Counted from the stretch's first letter, positions 18,087 through 25,893 are shown. The stretch: DNA of 64,000 bases from Clostridia bacterium (GCA_026414765.1 JAOAIJ010000019.1:62001-126000), one strand, 5' to 3'. The notes: a model not told the origin generated them from the letters alone. Numbers and translations: made by a program.

Positions 18087-18950
18087 TTATTCTATCTCAG
18101 GATATAGGATAAGAAGTTTTTCATTCGCAAGTTCCATTTGCTTATAATAATCTGCATATGAAACACTTAATTTCTTCATTGCTGGTATGAATTTATCGTA
18201 GTAACCACTAGTCTTGTTAAACTCTTTCAGCAAAGCTTGTATTTTATATATTGGGGAATTCTTGTATTCATCTGATTGTCTAAATGCTATGTAATGCTCT
18301 AAAATCTCCTTGTTTTCCGATAAAAATTTATCCGGCTTTTCAATAGATTGCTTTACGCTTTCTATCATCTCGTTAATATCCTTTACACCAATGTGTTTTG
18401 TACCTTCAATCAAAAAAGCCTGCAAATCTTCAGGAAAACTAAGTGTACGTACATTATCTAAAAACTCTATGATTTCCCTATATGCTGATTGCTGCTCAAC
18501 CGTTATCATCGGTTCATTTAAAAAACGAGCAAAATGAAGGCATATGAATCTGCCATAATACCCTGGAAAAGCATCTAAGAGCTTTTCGGTAACTGTCGCA
18601 CTTTGCTCTATTGCTTTCAAATCCATACTTATTTCAGCATAGTTTTTACTGCGACTAAGCTTATCTAAAACAACTTTCTTTGCCTGTTCTTTTTGGACTC
18701 TCAAATCTTTTTGAACTGATAATTTTTGAAGCGTACCACCAGTTTCATCGGCTAACACTGCTTTAACTTCTTCTGTGCTAAGTCCAAGTCTCCGAAAAAC
18801 GGAAATCTTTTTTAATCGGTCAATATCGTCTGCACTAAAATCCCGGTACCCATTTTCTAAAACAGTAGGGAAAACTAATTTTTGTTCTGTATAATACTCA
18901 ATTGCTTTTTTTGTTAAATTTGTTACTTTGCAGGTTTCATTAATTAACAT
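18087..18950 (-). CDS. MerR-family transcriptional regulator
   Basis: A 287-aa regulator with an N-terminal MerR winged-helix domain (MLINETCKVTNLTKKAIEYYTEQKLV; GYRDFSADDIDRLKKISVFRRLGLSTEEVKAVL), a coiled-coil linker (about 75-110) and a helical C-terminal domain of about 170 residues with no metal-binding cysteines, so a small-molecule ligand is more likely than a metal. The start at 18950 has GAGGTGA 5 bases upstream; an in-frame ATG at 18983 lacks a site. Its own promoter (18969-18999) has the 19-base spacer with an internal dyad typical of MerR-controlled promoters, so autoregulation is likely. It lies in the island between murA and spoIID. Confidence 0.88.
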   Translation of the reverse strand: MLINETCKVTNLTKKAIEYYTEQKLVFPTVLENGYRDFSADDIDRLKKISVFRRLGLSTEEVKAVLADETGGTLQKLSVQKDLRVQKEQAKKVVLDKLSRSKNYAEISMDLKAIEQSATVTEKLLDAFPGYYGRFICLHFARFLNEPMITVEQQSAYREIIEFLDNVRTLSFPEDLQAFLIEGTKHIGVKDINEMIESVKQSIEKPDKFLSENKEILEHYIAFRQSDEYKNSPIYKIQALLKEFNKTSGYYDKFIPAMKKLSVSYADYYKQMELANEKLLILYPEIE

Positions 18951-18968
18951 TTCTATCACCTCAAAATA

Positions 18969-18999
18969 ATCATAAACTAACACCCAGAGTGATAGTCAA
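18969..18999 (-). promoter_or_regulatory. MerR-type promoter with 19-bp spacer
   Basis: On the minus strand, TTGACT (18999-18994) and TATGAT (18974-18969) are separated by exactly 19 bases. The spacer region carries the dyad ACTATCAC / GTGTTAGT (7 of 8 matching). Over-long spacers with a central dyad are the hallmark of promoters untwisted by MerR-family activators. Confidence 0.7.
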
Positions 19000-19166
19000 T
19001 TGTTTTTATGAAAAAAGTTAACAATCCTCTTGACCTGACCCCATTTTGTATACCAGTTTGAATGTTAGCCCGGCAGATACCCTGCCTTAGATTTCAACCT
19101 TTTAGACGATAGATTTCTTGTGTGATTTTTATTTTGCAAATTCAAAGGTGCATTGATTTTATTATA
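19000..19166. other. Non-coding part of the gap between the MerR and DMT genes
   Basis: Most of the stretch before the EamA gene carries no gene. The segment near 19031-19050 (TTGACCTGACCCCATTTTGT) resembles an insertion-sequence terminal repeat, but no matching second end was found. The remainder is AT-rich. Confidence 0.3.
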
Positions 19167-19310
19167 TCAATTTATTGTACTCTCCTTCACAAGCGCAGAG
19201 ACCGCCAGCAAGGTAATTTTCGGCAGCTGGCGGCCACCTATTTCTGTTCCCTATATCGCAGTTTCCAACGCGACACCGGATTTGAACTGTACCGTGAGAC
19301 GGTCGATGAG
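19167..19310 (-). pseudogene. Possible C-terminal remnant of a site-specific recombinase
   Basis: The minus frame reads LIDRLTVQFKSGVALETAI, then a TAG at 19253-19251, then GTEIGGRQLPKITLLAVSAL to a TGA. The first part resembles the C-terminal end of large serine recombinases, where a strand of the type IDRI-V-FKSG-E is common; this assignment is from memory of the family. No start or catalytic domain remains. It overlaps the 3' border of the DMT gene region in another frame and suggests past insertion of a mobile element. Confidence 0.28.
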
Positions 19311-19312
19311 AC

Positions 19313-20281
19313 CTATTCCTTTACCTGTTCCTTTTCGCCGCTTTCAATATTCTTTGATGGAGATGAGGCATCAATGCCTTCAGTACCGATAAGGATCATA
19401 CCGACGATTACAAGAAAACCACCCAACCAGTGCTGGTAACCGGCGCTTTCGCCCAATACTACAGTCGATAGTAGCATGGAAGTAAACGGCATCATGCCCG
19501 AAAAAGCCGCAGCTGTGAACGCGCCGCATCGCTTTATTCCAGAGTACCAACAGATAAATGCCAGAGCTGTTACAAATACACCGTACCAAAGAAGAGCCGT
19601 CCATTCCATAAGGCCGATTCCTGAAAGTTCCTTCAAAGGATGCTCAAACGGTGCAGGGATAAGGCATAGAATCAGAGCAATTGCCGATACAATTGCGGTT
19701 TGAGCAATAGGACTTGAAGGTTCTTTCAAGTCCGCCGCAGCCTTGATGGCAGAAATGCGTGACAGTGTGTTGAAGGCGGACTCACAAGCCGCTGCACAAA
19801 GTACGAGCATATTCCCGCCGATGTGTTTCAAGGATAAACCGTTTCCCGGCGTTAATACGCCTTGAATGATCAAGATGCCTCCTACAGTACAGAGTATTCC
19901 GGTTAGTTTTCTGCTGTTGACCGGCTCCCTTAATACAATCATAGCAAGAAGTGCTGTTATGGCAGGCGTTGCGCCTGTGAGTATGCCCGCTTCTCCAGCA
20001 CTGGTATAATAAAGGCCGCTTAGTAAAAACATACGGAACAGAAAAATACCGCATAAGGCCTGAAGTAACAAAAAAAGAAAATTGCGAAATGACATTAACC
20101 GAATATAGCGGGCAAGTTGTTTACCGCATAATGGGACCAAAAACACGAGCGCGAAAAACAGGCTTACTGCCGTAACTGTAAACGTTCCGAGCTTTTCCGT
20201 AACGAATCTGGCCGATATGACGCTGGTTCCTGCCAGCGAAAAAGCGCAAATCAAATATAAGTTCCCATTCAAACGATCCAT
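19313..20281 (-). CDS. EamA/DMT-family membrane transporter
   Basis: A 322-aa integral membrane protein with about ten membrane segments in two homologous EamA halves: the first begins NLYLICAFSLAGTSVISARFV and the second near ICWYSGIKRCGAFTAAAFSGMMPF, with the family's GEAGILTGATPAITALLAMIVLREP and TVVLGESAGYQHWLGGFLVIVGMI. Members export metabolites such as amino acids or pyridoxal-type compounds. The start at 20281 has GGAGAG upstream. It is divergent from a MocR-type PLP regulator, a pairing in which the regulator usually controls the transporter. The substrate cannot be read from sequence. Confidence 0.88.
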   Translation of the reverse strand: MDRLNGNLYLICAFSLAGTSVISARFVTEKLGTFTVTAVSLFFALVFLVPLCGKQLARYIRLMSFRNFLFLLLQALCGIFLFRMFLLSGLYYTSAGEAGILTGATPAITALLAMIVLREPVNSRKLTGILCTVGGILIIQGVLTPGNGLSLKHIGGNMLVLCAAACESAFNTLSRISAIKAAADLKEPSSPIAQTAIVSAIALILCLIPAPFEHPLKELSGIGLMEWTALLWYGVFVTALAFICWYSGIKRCGAFTAAAFSGMMPFTSMLLSTVVLGESAGYQHWLGGFLVIVGMILIGTEGIDASSPSKNIESGEKEQVKE

Positions 20282-20344
20282 TCTAATATCTCTCCGAAAA
20301 TGCATTGCATTCTTTTAACATGATGGTATAATTTTACCCATACA

Positions 20345-20392
20345 ACTGGTGCTATTGAAGAGCCAGTATAGAATAGATTTTAAAGAGCCAGT
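20345..20392. promoter_or_regulatory. Putative MocR operator (direct repeats) in the divergent promoter region
   Basis: AAGAGCCAGT occurs twice in the same orientation, at 20358-20367 and 20383-20392 (25 bases start to start). A related inverted half-site ACTGGTGCT lies at 20345-20353. GntR/MocR regulators typically bind direct repeats about two helical turns apart. The sites lie between the divergent transporter and regulator genes, the second touching the regulator's ribosome site. Confidence 0.5.
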
Positions 20393-20402
20393 TGGAGGCA
20401 TT

Positions 20403-21803
20403 ATGTTAGGAATTGAATTGAACCGGAAAAGTGAATTGCAGTTATGGCGCCAAATTTATCAGTATTTAAAGGAACTGATGATATCCGGACAGCTGAAAGC
20501 GGGAGAAGTTCTGCCGTCCACAAGGGAATTAGCAAAGGAACTGAATGTTTCCCGCAATACAGTTTGCGAGGCTTATGACTTGCTGATTGCAGAGGGCTTC
20601 CTTATAAGCCGTCAGGGAGCCTACACACGGGTCTCGGATGGTTTATGCATTGAACCTGTTGAACCGGCATTATCTCCTAAAATAAAAAGCGAGGCAGTTC
20701 GGTCAATTTCAGTAAGCTTTCGGACGGGCAGGCCCGACTTAAGGCAATTTCCTAGATTCCTTTGGCAGAAACTGCTGCATAAGGCTTCCGAGGAACTGAC
20801 TCTTGAGGCTTTTGGTTATACCGGACCACAGGGATTGCCTGACCTTCGAGAGGAAATTGCGACTTGGTTGTTCAGAAGTCGGGGTCTTAAGGTTGCATCA
20901 GACGATATCTTTATTACTGCTGGCGCAACGCACGGGCTTCATCTTGTTGCAGATCTTCTGTGCGGGGACGGCCAAAAAATATTGATGGAGGATCCCTGTC
21001 ATATCGGAATGCTTGGCACGTTTATAAATAAAGGCTGCTCCATTGTTCCTATACCGGTCGATGCCGAAGGGATGCAAACCGATTACCTGTCAAAGTGCGG
21101 AAGTACAGGCCCAATATATGTTACGCCTTCTCATCAGTTTCCCTTGGGAGGAATTCTTCCTGCATCACGCCGTGCTGTGCTGATCCGCTTTGCCAGAGAA
21201 AACGATCTTTATATTATCGAAGACGATTATGACAGCGAATTCCGATATATCGGCGAGCCCATTGCTCCGCTTTACACTTTGGATCCGCAACGTGTGATCT
21301 ATGTTGGCACTTTCAGTAAAGCAGTTTTTCCAGCGCTGAGGATAGGCTATGTAATTTTGCCCTATCAGCTTCAAGCACGCTGGTGTGATCTGCGTACTCA
21401 TACGGATGTACAAAATTCACCCTTTGAACAGGCTGCTTTGGCAGATTTCTTAAAGACACGTAAGTTTGACCGGCATGTCCAAAAGATGCGTAAAACTTAT
21501 GGCTTGCGCCGACAGGTGTTGTTGGAGTCGCTGGAAGAAGCCTTTGGCAACGAGTGGATTGCTTATGGAGATTCCGCCGGGTTGCATGTCGCTATAGATT
21601 TTCCTAAAATGATATTTGACGAGGCGTTTATAAGTAATTGTCTGAAAAACGGAATATATATTACTCCTGTAGAAAGCCACTGCATAGAGAAAGGCAGGCA
21701 TCAAAGCAAGCTGCTTATAGGGTATGGACATTTAGAACCTGATGTAATCAAAAAAGGTGTTTTACTATTATCTGATTTATTAAAAACTAAATATCTGAGT
21801 TGA
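20403..21803 (+). CDS. MocR-type regulator: GntR winged helix fused to aminotransferase-like domain
   Basis: A 466-aa transcription factor. Residues about 1-75 are a GntR winged helix (QLWRQIYQYLKELMISGQLKAGEVLPSTRELAKELNVSRNTV). Residues about 100-466 are a fold-type I aminotransferase-like domain with the PLP-binding features FGYTGPQGLPDLREEIA, DDYDSEFRY and the Schiff-base lysine in VGTFSKAVFPALRIGY (about residue 305). In this family PLP, or its adduct with an amine, is the effector. The ATG at 20403 follows GGAGG by 4-5 bases. It is divergent from the EamA exporter, with direct-repeat operators between. Confidence 0.9.
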   Translation: MLGIELNRKSELQLWRQIYQYLKELMISGQLKAGEVLPSTRELAKELNVSRNTVCEAYDLLIAEGFLISRQGAYTRVSDGLCIEPVEPALSPKIKSEAVRSISVSFRTGRPDLRQFPRFLWQKLLHKASEELTLEAFGYTGPQGLPDLREEIATWLFRSRGLKVASDDIFITAGATHGLHLVADLLCGDGQKILMEDPCHIGMLGTFINKGCSIVPIPVDAEGMQTDYLSKCGSTGPIYVTPSHQFPLGGILPASRRAVLIRFARENDLYIIEDDYDSEFRYIGEPIAPLYTLDPQRVIYVGTFSKAVFPALRIGYVILPYQLQARWCDLRTHTDVQNSPFEQAALADFLKTRKFDRHVQKMRKTYGLRRQVLLESLEEAFGNEWIAYGDSAGLHVAIDFPKMIFDEAFISNCLKNGIYITPVESHCIEKGRHQSKLLIGYGHLEPDVIKKGVLLLSDLLKTKYLS

Positions 21804-21841
21804 TATCGCGCTTGTATCTTATCATAGAAAGGAAAATTTTG

Positions 21842-21964
21842 CTGATCTCATGCCCTCACTGTGGTCATACACTTGAACTCAAAAAGAACCGTAAACATTT
21901 TAATGTCCACAAATGCGGATAAGCTGTCTTCAATGAACTTCAGGGACTTCTCACCTCAGGCTAA
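21842..21964 (+). pseudogene. Transposase fragment (zinc-ribbon segment)
   Basis: One plus frame reads SCPHCGHTLELKKNRKHF then NVHKCG and a TAA, then AVFNELQGLLTSG. A CxxC...C ribbon followed by a basic KKNRKHF segment resembles the zinc-binding part of some clostridial DDE transposases. There is no start, no catalytic domain and a stop in the middle, so this is debris. It marks the right edge of the accessory island before spoIID. Confidence 0.35.
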
Positions 21965-22095
21965 TATCCGGAATAAATAATATCTACTGCATCATACTGC
22001 TTACGTAATTTTTATGTAATCATAAAGTGCTTATCCATGAATATATATTATATATGCACAGCTTAGCTGTACTTCAACAGATTATGAGCATAGGC

Positions 22096-22111
22096 GCACA
22101 TACTGATGTGC
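22096..22111 (+). promoter_or_regulatory. Small hairpin before the spoIID ribosome site
   Basis: GCACAT (22096-22101) pairs with ATGTGC (22106-22111) around the loop ACTG, ending 6 bases before the AGGGA site of spoIID. The rest of the 325-base gap after the MocR gene holds the transposase fragment and AT-rich sequence; I could not identify a convincing sigma-E promoter. Confidence 0.35.
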
Positions 22112-22128
22112 ACTCACAGGGATAAGTG

Positions 22129-23130
22129 ATGAAGAAACTTTTATATTATTCTTTTTTAATGACAATAGTAGTTGTTATTTTACCCTTCTTGATAGTAAGA
22201 GGATGCAGTATAGAAAACAAGGAAACAGAAGAAAAAAATTTTCCTGAAATACAGCAGACAGGTCTTAAGATAAAAGTATACAACTCTGCGGATGATAAAG
22301 TATCTGAAATGCCGCTGGAGCAATATGTTAAGGGTGTAGTTGCTGCAGAAATGCCGGCGGAGTTTGGGATAGAAGCGCTAAAAGCACAGGCTGTGGCAGC
22401 CAGAACTTATGCTGTGGGAAGGGCGAAAGGTTTATACAAAACAGAGGATAAAGCACATGAGAATGCCGATATATGTACCAATTCCGCCCATTGTCAGGCA
22501 TGGACTGATAAAAAAACGGCTGCAAAGAAATGGGGCATTCTTAACACTTACAGATACTGGTCGAAGATAGAGAGAGCAGTAAATGAAACTAACGGCTTGA
22601 TTTTAGTTTATGAGGACAGGATCATAAATCCGGTGTTCCATGCCAATAGCGGGGGTAAAACCGAGAATTCAGAGGATGTGTGGGAGGGTAAGAAAGAACC
22701 TTATCTTCGCAGTGTAACAAGCAGTGGGGAGGTAGGGGCCAAGGACTATAGAAGTGAGCTGATTATAACTGTAGATGATTTCTATGATACGTTAAAGAAG
22801 CAGTATCCTGAATTAAAAGTAAGTAAAAAAAATCTGCCAGTCAATATAAAGATACTGGGACACACAGAAGGAGGCCGTGTCAGAAACCTGCAAATAGGAA
22901 ACATAACTGTCAAAGGTACCAGTTTCAGGTCACTGTATGGTCTTAAATCAGCAAACTTTGAAATAGAAGAGAAAGGAAAAGATACTCTTAAAATTACAGT
23001 AACAGGGCATGGGCATGGAGTAGGCATGAGTCAATGGGGAGCCGATTATCTGGCAAAGTCCGGTGGAAATTTTGAAGAGATATTAAAATACTATTATACC
23101 GGAGTGGAATTGCAGAAGATCGGCAAATAA
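22129..23130 (+). CDS. spoIID: Stage II sporulation protein D, peptidoglycan lytic transglycosylase
   Basis: A membrane-anchored mother-cell enzyme that cleaves glycan strands during engulfment, acting with SpoIIM/SpoIIP and the SpoIIQ-SpoIIIA channel. It has 333 aa with one N-terminal membrane segment (about 2-23). The SpoIID/LytB hallmarks are intact: MPLEQYVKGVVAAEMPAEFG, EALKAQAVAARTYAVG, HANSGGKTENSEDVW and the C-terminal GHGHGVGMSQWGADYLAKSG. I prefer the ATG at 22129, six bases from AGGGA, to the adjacent GTG at 22126. It resumes the ywmB-murA-spoIID-spoIIQ order after the island. In known systems it is sigma-E controlled. Confidence 0.95.
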   Translation: MKKLLYYSFLMTIVVVILPFLIVRGCSIENKETEEKNFPEIQQTGLKIKVYNSADDKVSEMPLEQYVKGVVAAEMPAEFGIEALKAQAVAARTYAVGRAKGLYKTEDKAHENADICTNSAHCQAWTDKKTAAKKWGILNTYRYWSKIERAVNETNGLILVYEDRIINPVFHANSGGKTENSEDVWEGKKEPYLRSVTSSGEVGAKDYRSELIITVDDFYDTLKKQYPELKVSKKNLPVNIKILGHTEGGRVRNLQIGNITVKGTSFRSLYGLKSANFEIEEKGKDTLKITVTGHGHGVGMSQWGADYLAKSGGNFEEILKYYYTGVELQKIGK

Positions 23131-23216
23131 GCAAAAAAGTAGAAATAAGCGCTGTAAACCGTTCGTAAGGTTGATTTCCGGCATAGTATCCGGCTAATAA
23201 TTTTTTGTTTCTGTAT

Positions 23217-23245
23217 GTATATTGTTGCCAAGTGCGGAAACAATA
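23217..23245 (+). promoter_or_regulatory. Sigma-F-type promoter of spoIIQ
   Basis: GTATA at 23217-23221 matches the -35 consensus GYATA. GGAAACAATA at 23236-23245 matches every defined position of the -10 consensus GGNRANANTR. The spacer is 14 bases against about 15 in the consensus, and the ribosome site lies 7 bases further on. Forespore sigma-F control of spoIIQ is established in Bacillus. Confidence 0.7.
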
Positions 23246-23264
23246 TTATATGGAGGTGGAAATT

Positions 23265-24116
23265 GTGAACGAAAGAAAATTATTTCCAGAGAAAAAAACA
23301 TCTAAGAAAGGAATTTTAGAATTCCTGGATAAAAAAGGATTCTATATTGTTTTGATTTTATGCATTGCAATTGTTGGAGTAGCAGCAGTACTTCTGTCAA
23401 CAAATACTATAACCTCGCAAGGTACGGATTCAGATACCCAGATTATCCCACATGCATACGATAGCGGCGAAAAAGCTGTTGAAGGGGATAAGACAACCTC
23501 TCCAAAAGTTGATCAATCTGCAATAACCAGCCCTGCTGCATCATCAGAGCCAAAGGCTGTCACAGGTGCGGATAATAAAAGCACAACTGCTGTTGCCGGC
23601 AGTACGATTGCACTAAATGAAAGTAAAAAGGAAGGAAAGCCGCAGCAGAATAAAGCTGCTCAGACGGGGAAAAAACTGGTCTCCGCTAAAAAAGACAGTT
23701 CATCTGAAAAATTTATAATGCCTGTATTTGGGGATGTTACATTTGAGTATGCTCAGGATAAGCTGGTATATTCAAAAACCTTGGAAGATTGGCGTACTCA
23801 TGACGGTGTTGACCTGGCTGCTGATAGGGGCGCTCCTGTAAAAGCAGTTGCAGATGGTGTTATTAGTGAAATAAAAGGTGATCCGCGGTACGGTATAATG
23901 GTATATATAGATCATGGGAATGGAACAAAGACAGTGTATGCAAACCTTGCAAGTGATGAGATGGTAACGCCAAATCAAAAAGTAAAGCAGGGAGATGTGA
24001 TAGGAGCAGTCGGAAGTACAGCCGCCTTTGAATCCTCAGAGCGCTCGCATTTGCACTTTGAAGTATGGAAGAATAATAAGCTGGTTGACCCGAAAACATA
24101 TTTGCCTGAAAAATAG
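23265..24116 (+). CDS. spoIIQ: SpoIIQ-type M23/LytM forespore membrane peptidase
   Basis: A forespore membrane protein that docks with the mother-cell SpoIIIAH ring across the intermembrane space. It has 283 aa: a short cytoplasmic end, one membrane segment (about 24-44, FYIVLILCIAIVGVAAVLLS), a low-complexity Ser/Thr/Lys/Ala linker and a C-terminal M23 domain. The zinc ligands look intact (HxxxD in HDGVDLAADRG, HxH in SHLHFEVW), as in clostridial SpoIIQ, whereas Bacillus SpoIIQ has lost one. GTG 23265 follows GGAGGTG by 6 bases. The gene follows spoIID by 134 bases and has its own sigma-F-like promoter. Confidence 0.9.
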   Translation: MNERKLFPEKKTSKKGILEFLDKKGFYIVLILCIAIVGVAAVLLSTNTITSQGTDSDTQIIPHAYDSGEKAVEGDKTTSPKVDQSAITSPAASSEPKAVTGADNKSTTAVAGSTIALNESKKEGKPQQNKAAQTGKKLVSAKKDSSSEKFIMPVFGDVTFEYAQDKLVYSKTLEDWRTHDGVDLAADRGAPVKAVADGVISEIKGDPRYGIMVYIDHGNGTKTVYANLASDEMVTPNQKVKQGDVIGAVGSTAAFESSERSHLHFEVWKNNKLVDPKTYLPEK

Positions 24117-24124
24117 CGATATCT

Positions 24125-24163
24125 AAGGGACTTGGCATTTAGTAAATGCTAAGTCCCTTTTTA
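24125..24163 (+). terminator. Terminator after spoIIQ
   Basis: AAGGGACTTGGCATTT (24125-24140) pairs with AAATGCTAAGTCCCTT (24144-24159) with one G-T pair, followed by TTTTTAT. Confidence 0.85.
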
Positions 24164-24222
24164 TCATAACGAAACCCTCTAGGGCATATATATTAAATAG
24201 GTTATAGGCAATGAACTGATAA

Positions 24223-24307
24223 ATTGACAGTTGGCAATATGCACAATTGGAAGTCAATAGTTTATATAGCATGGGATAAAGATTGATTGTCAGTTGTCAA
24301 TTGCACA
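24223..24307. repeat. Pair of 22-23 base direct repeats before spoIIID
   Basis: A unit of the form ATTGxCAGTTGxCAAT-TGCACA occurs at 24223-24245 and 24286-24307 (about 20 of 23 positions shared, 63 bases apart). A related ATTGTCAATTGC run lies at 52783-52816. Function is unknown; such short AT-rich units are scattered in clostridial intergenic regions. Confidence 0.45.
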
Positions 24308-24324
24308 TAGAGGGGGGCATATAG

Positions 24325-24576
24325 TTGAAGGGGTATATAGAAGAAAGAGTGTTAGAACTTGCTAACTATATTATTGAGAAGAAAACAACTGTAAGGGCAG
24401 CCGCAAAAAAGTATGGTATCAGCAAAAGCACAGTACACAAGGATGTAACTGAAAGATTACTCCAGATCCAGCCTGCATTAGCTGAAAATGTAAAAATGGT
24501 CCTTGAAGAAAACAAGGCAGAAAGGCATATAAGGGGAGGGCAAGCAACCAAAGCTAAATATCAGGGTGGAATCTGA
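24325..24576 (+). CDS. spoIIID: Sporulation transcriptional regulator SpoIIID
   Basis: A small mother-cell DNA-binding protein that activates or represses sigma-E genes and helps switch to sigma-K. Its 83 aa match the family: YIEERVLELANYIIEKKTTVRAAAKKYGISKSTVHKDVTERL is the helix-turn-helix (about residues 3-45), followed by the basic tail (RHIRGGQATKAKYQG) that also contacts DNA. It starts with TTG at 24325 behind AGGGGGG. It sits between spoIIQ and mbl, as in Bacillus where spoIIID precedes mbl. Confidence 0.96.
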   Translation: MKGYIEERVLELANYIIEKKTTVRAAAKKYGISKSTVHKDVTERLLQIQPALAENVKMVLEENKAERHIRGGQATKAKYQGGI

Positions 24577-24602
24577 TTTTAAATATAAGGTCACCTGAAG
24601 CT

Positions 24603-24641
24603 GGAAGACAGGGTATGCAGCATTACTTTGTCTTCCTTATT
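24603..24641 (+). terminator. Probable weak terminator after spoIIID
   Basis: GGAAGACA (24603-24610) pairs with TGTCTTCC (24629-24636) around an 18-base loop, followed by TTATTT. The loop is large and the tail modest, so read-through to mbl is possible. Confidence 0.5.
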
Positions 24642-24810
24642 TACATTATGGGGGCCTAAAATACCATATGAATCCGGCGTGCAAAATTTGTATATGGGTC
24701 TTTAGGCTTATATATAATCATAATAAGGCTAAAAAATATTGCATTATTGAAATAATATGATAATATTAATTATGATATACATAAATCGGTCAAAAGGGAG
24801 ATGTATTCTG

Positions 24811-25842
24811 TTGGGCTTCGGACAAGATATCGGTATAGACCTTGGAACTGCCACAGTTCTTGTTTATATAAAGGGGAAGGGTATAGTATTAAGAGAACCT
24901 TCCGTTGTGGCTATTGATAAGAATACAAACAAGCTCCTTGCAGTAGGCGAGGAAGCCAGGAGAATGCTCGGTAGGACACCGGGTAACATTGTTGCTATCA
25001 GGCCTTTGAGAGAAGGCGTTATTTCTGATTATGATATAACTGAGAGAATGTTAAAATATTTTATTAATAAGGTTTGCGGAAACAGGGTATTCAAACTTTT
25101 TAAACCCAGAATCATGGTTTGCGTTCCCAGTGGTGTAACTGAAGTGGAAAAGAGGGCCGTAATTGATGCAGCCATGCAGGCAGGGGCAAGAAAAACCTAC
25201 CTCATTGAAGAACCGATATCAGCTGCAATAGGTGCAGGAATAGATATCTCCAAAGCATGTGGTAGTATGGTTGTAGATATAGGCGGCGGTACGACGGATA
25301 TAGCTGTTATCTCACTTGGAGGCACTGTTGTCAGCTCTTCGATAAAAGTTGCAGGGGATAAGTTTGATGAAGCTATAGTAAGATATATGCGTAAAAAGCA
25401 TAATATTATGATCGGAGAACGTACGGCTGAAGAGCTGAAAATCAATATTGGTACAGTTTATCCGAGAGTTCAGGAAGTTTCTATGGACATAAGGGGAAGA
25501 AATCTTATATCGGGATTACCAAAGACTATTACAATAACATCAACTGAAATAATGGAAGCGCTTGAAGAACCTATCTCTAGTGTTGTAGAGGCAGTACATT
25601 CGGTATTGGAGAGGACTCCTCCCGAGCTCGCTGCCGATATAAGCGATAGGGGAATAGTGATGACGGGCGGCGGTAGTCTTATATATGGGCTGGACAAGCT
25701 CCTGCAGGAGAAAACAGGGATTAATGTTATCATTGCCGATGATGCAATATCATGCGTGGCTTTAGGTACAGGTAAGGCGCTTGACAATATTGAAGTTATC
25801 GAGCAAAATGCAACAATTGAAAACAGAAGCAATAAAAGATAA
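24811..25842 (+). CDS. mbl: Mbl, MreB-family actin-like cell-shape protein
   Basis: A cytoplasmic filament-forming ATPase that guides lateral wall synthesis. It has 343 aa with the actin-fold motifs: phosphate 1 DIGIDLGTATVLVYIKGKG, connecting motif around EPISAAIGAGIDI, phosphate 2 VVDIGGGTTDIAVISLGG, and adenosine motif RGIVMTGGGSLIYGLDKLL. I place the start at TTG 24811 because the normal MreB/Mbl N-terminus (GFGQDIGIDLG) begins there with GGGAG 10 bases upstream; the frame opens 18 codons earlier at an ATG without a site. Gene order spoIIID-mbl-flagellar rod genes identifies it as Mbl rather than MreB. Confidence 0.93.
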   Translation: MGFGQDIGIDLGTATVLVYIKGKGIVLREPSVVAIDKNTNKLLAVGEEARRMLGRTPGNIVAIRPLREGVISDYDITERMLKYFINKVCGNRVFKLFKPRIMVCVPSGVTEVEKRAVIDAAMQAGARKTYLIEEPISAAIGAGIDISKACGSMVVDIGGGTTDIAVISLGGTVVSSSIKVAGDKFDEAIVRYMRKKHNIMIGERTAEELKINIGTVYPRVQEVSMDIRGRNLISGLPKTITITSTEIMEALEEPISSVVEAVHSVLERTPPELAADISDRGIVMTGGGSLIYGLDKLLQEKTGINVIIADDAISCVALGTGKALDNIEVIEQNATIENRSNKR

Positions 25843-25859
25843 ATATAGTCTATAATAAG

Positions 25860-25893
25860 TCAGTATATGGTTAGCCATATACTGATTTTTTTT
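25860..25893 (+). terminator. Terminator after mbl
   Basis: TCAGTATATGG (25860-25870) pairs perfectly with CCATATACTGA (25875-25885) around TTAG, followed by eight T residues. Confidence 0.88.

Noticed and set aside
19031-19050. TTGACCTGACCCCATTTTGT as an insertion-sequence end
   Set aside because: No matching inverted partner or target duplication could be found within the region, so it is mentioned only as a weak hint.
21965-22128. Sigma-E promoter for spoIID
   Set aside because: CATACTGCTT- and CATACTGAT-like -10 candidates exist, but neither has a fitting -35 at 13-15 bases.
24223-24307. Direct repeats considered as a CRISPR array
   Set aside because: Only two imperfect copies, no regular spacers and no cas genes in the window.
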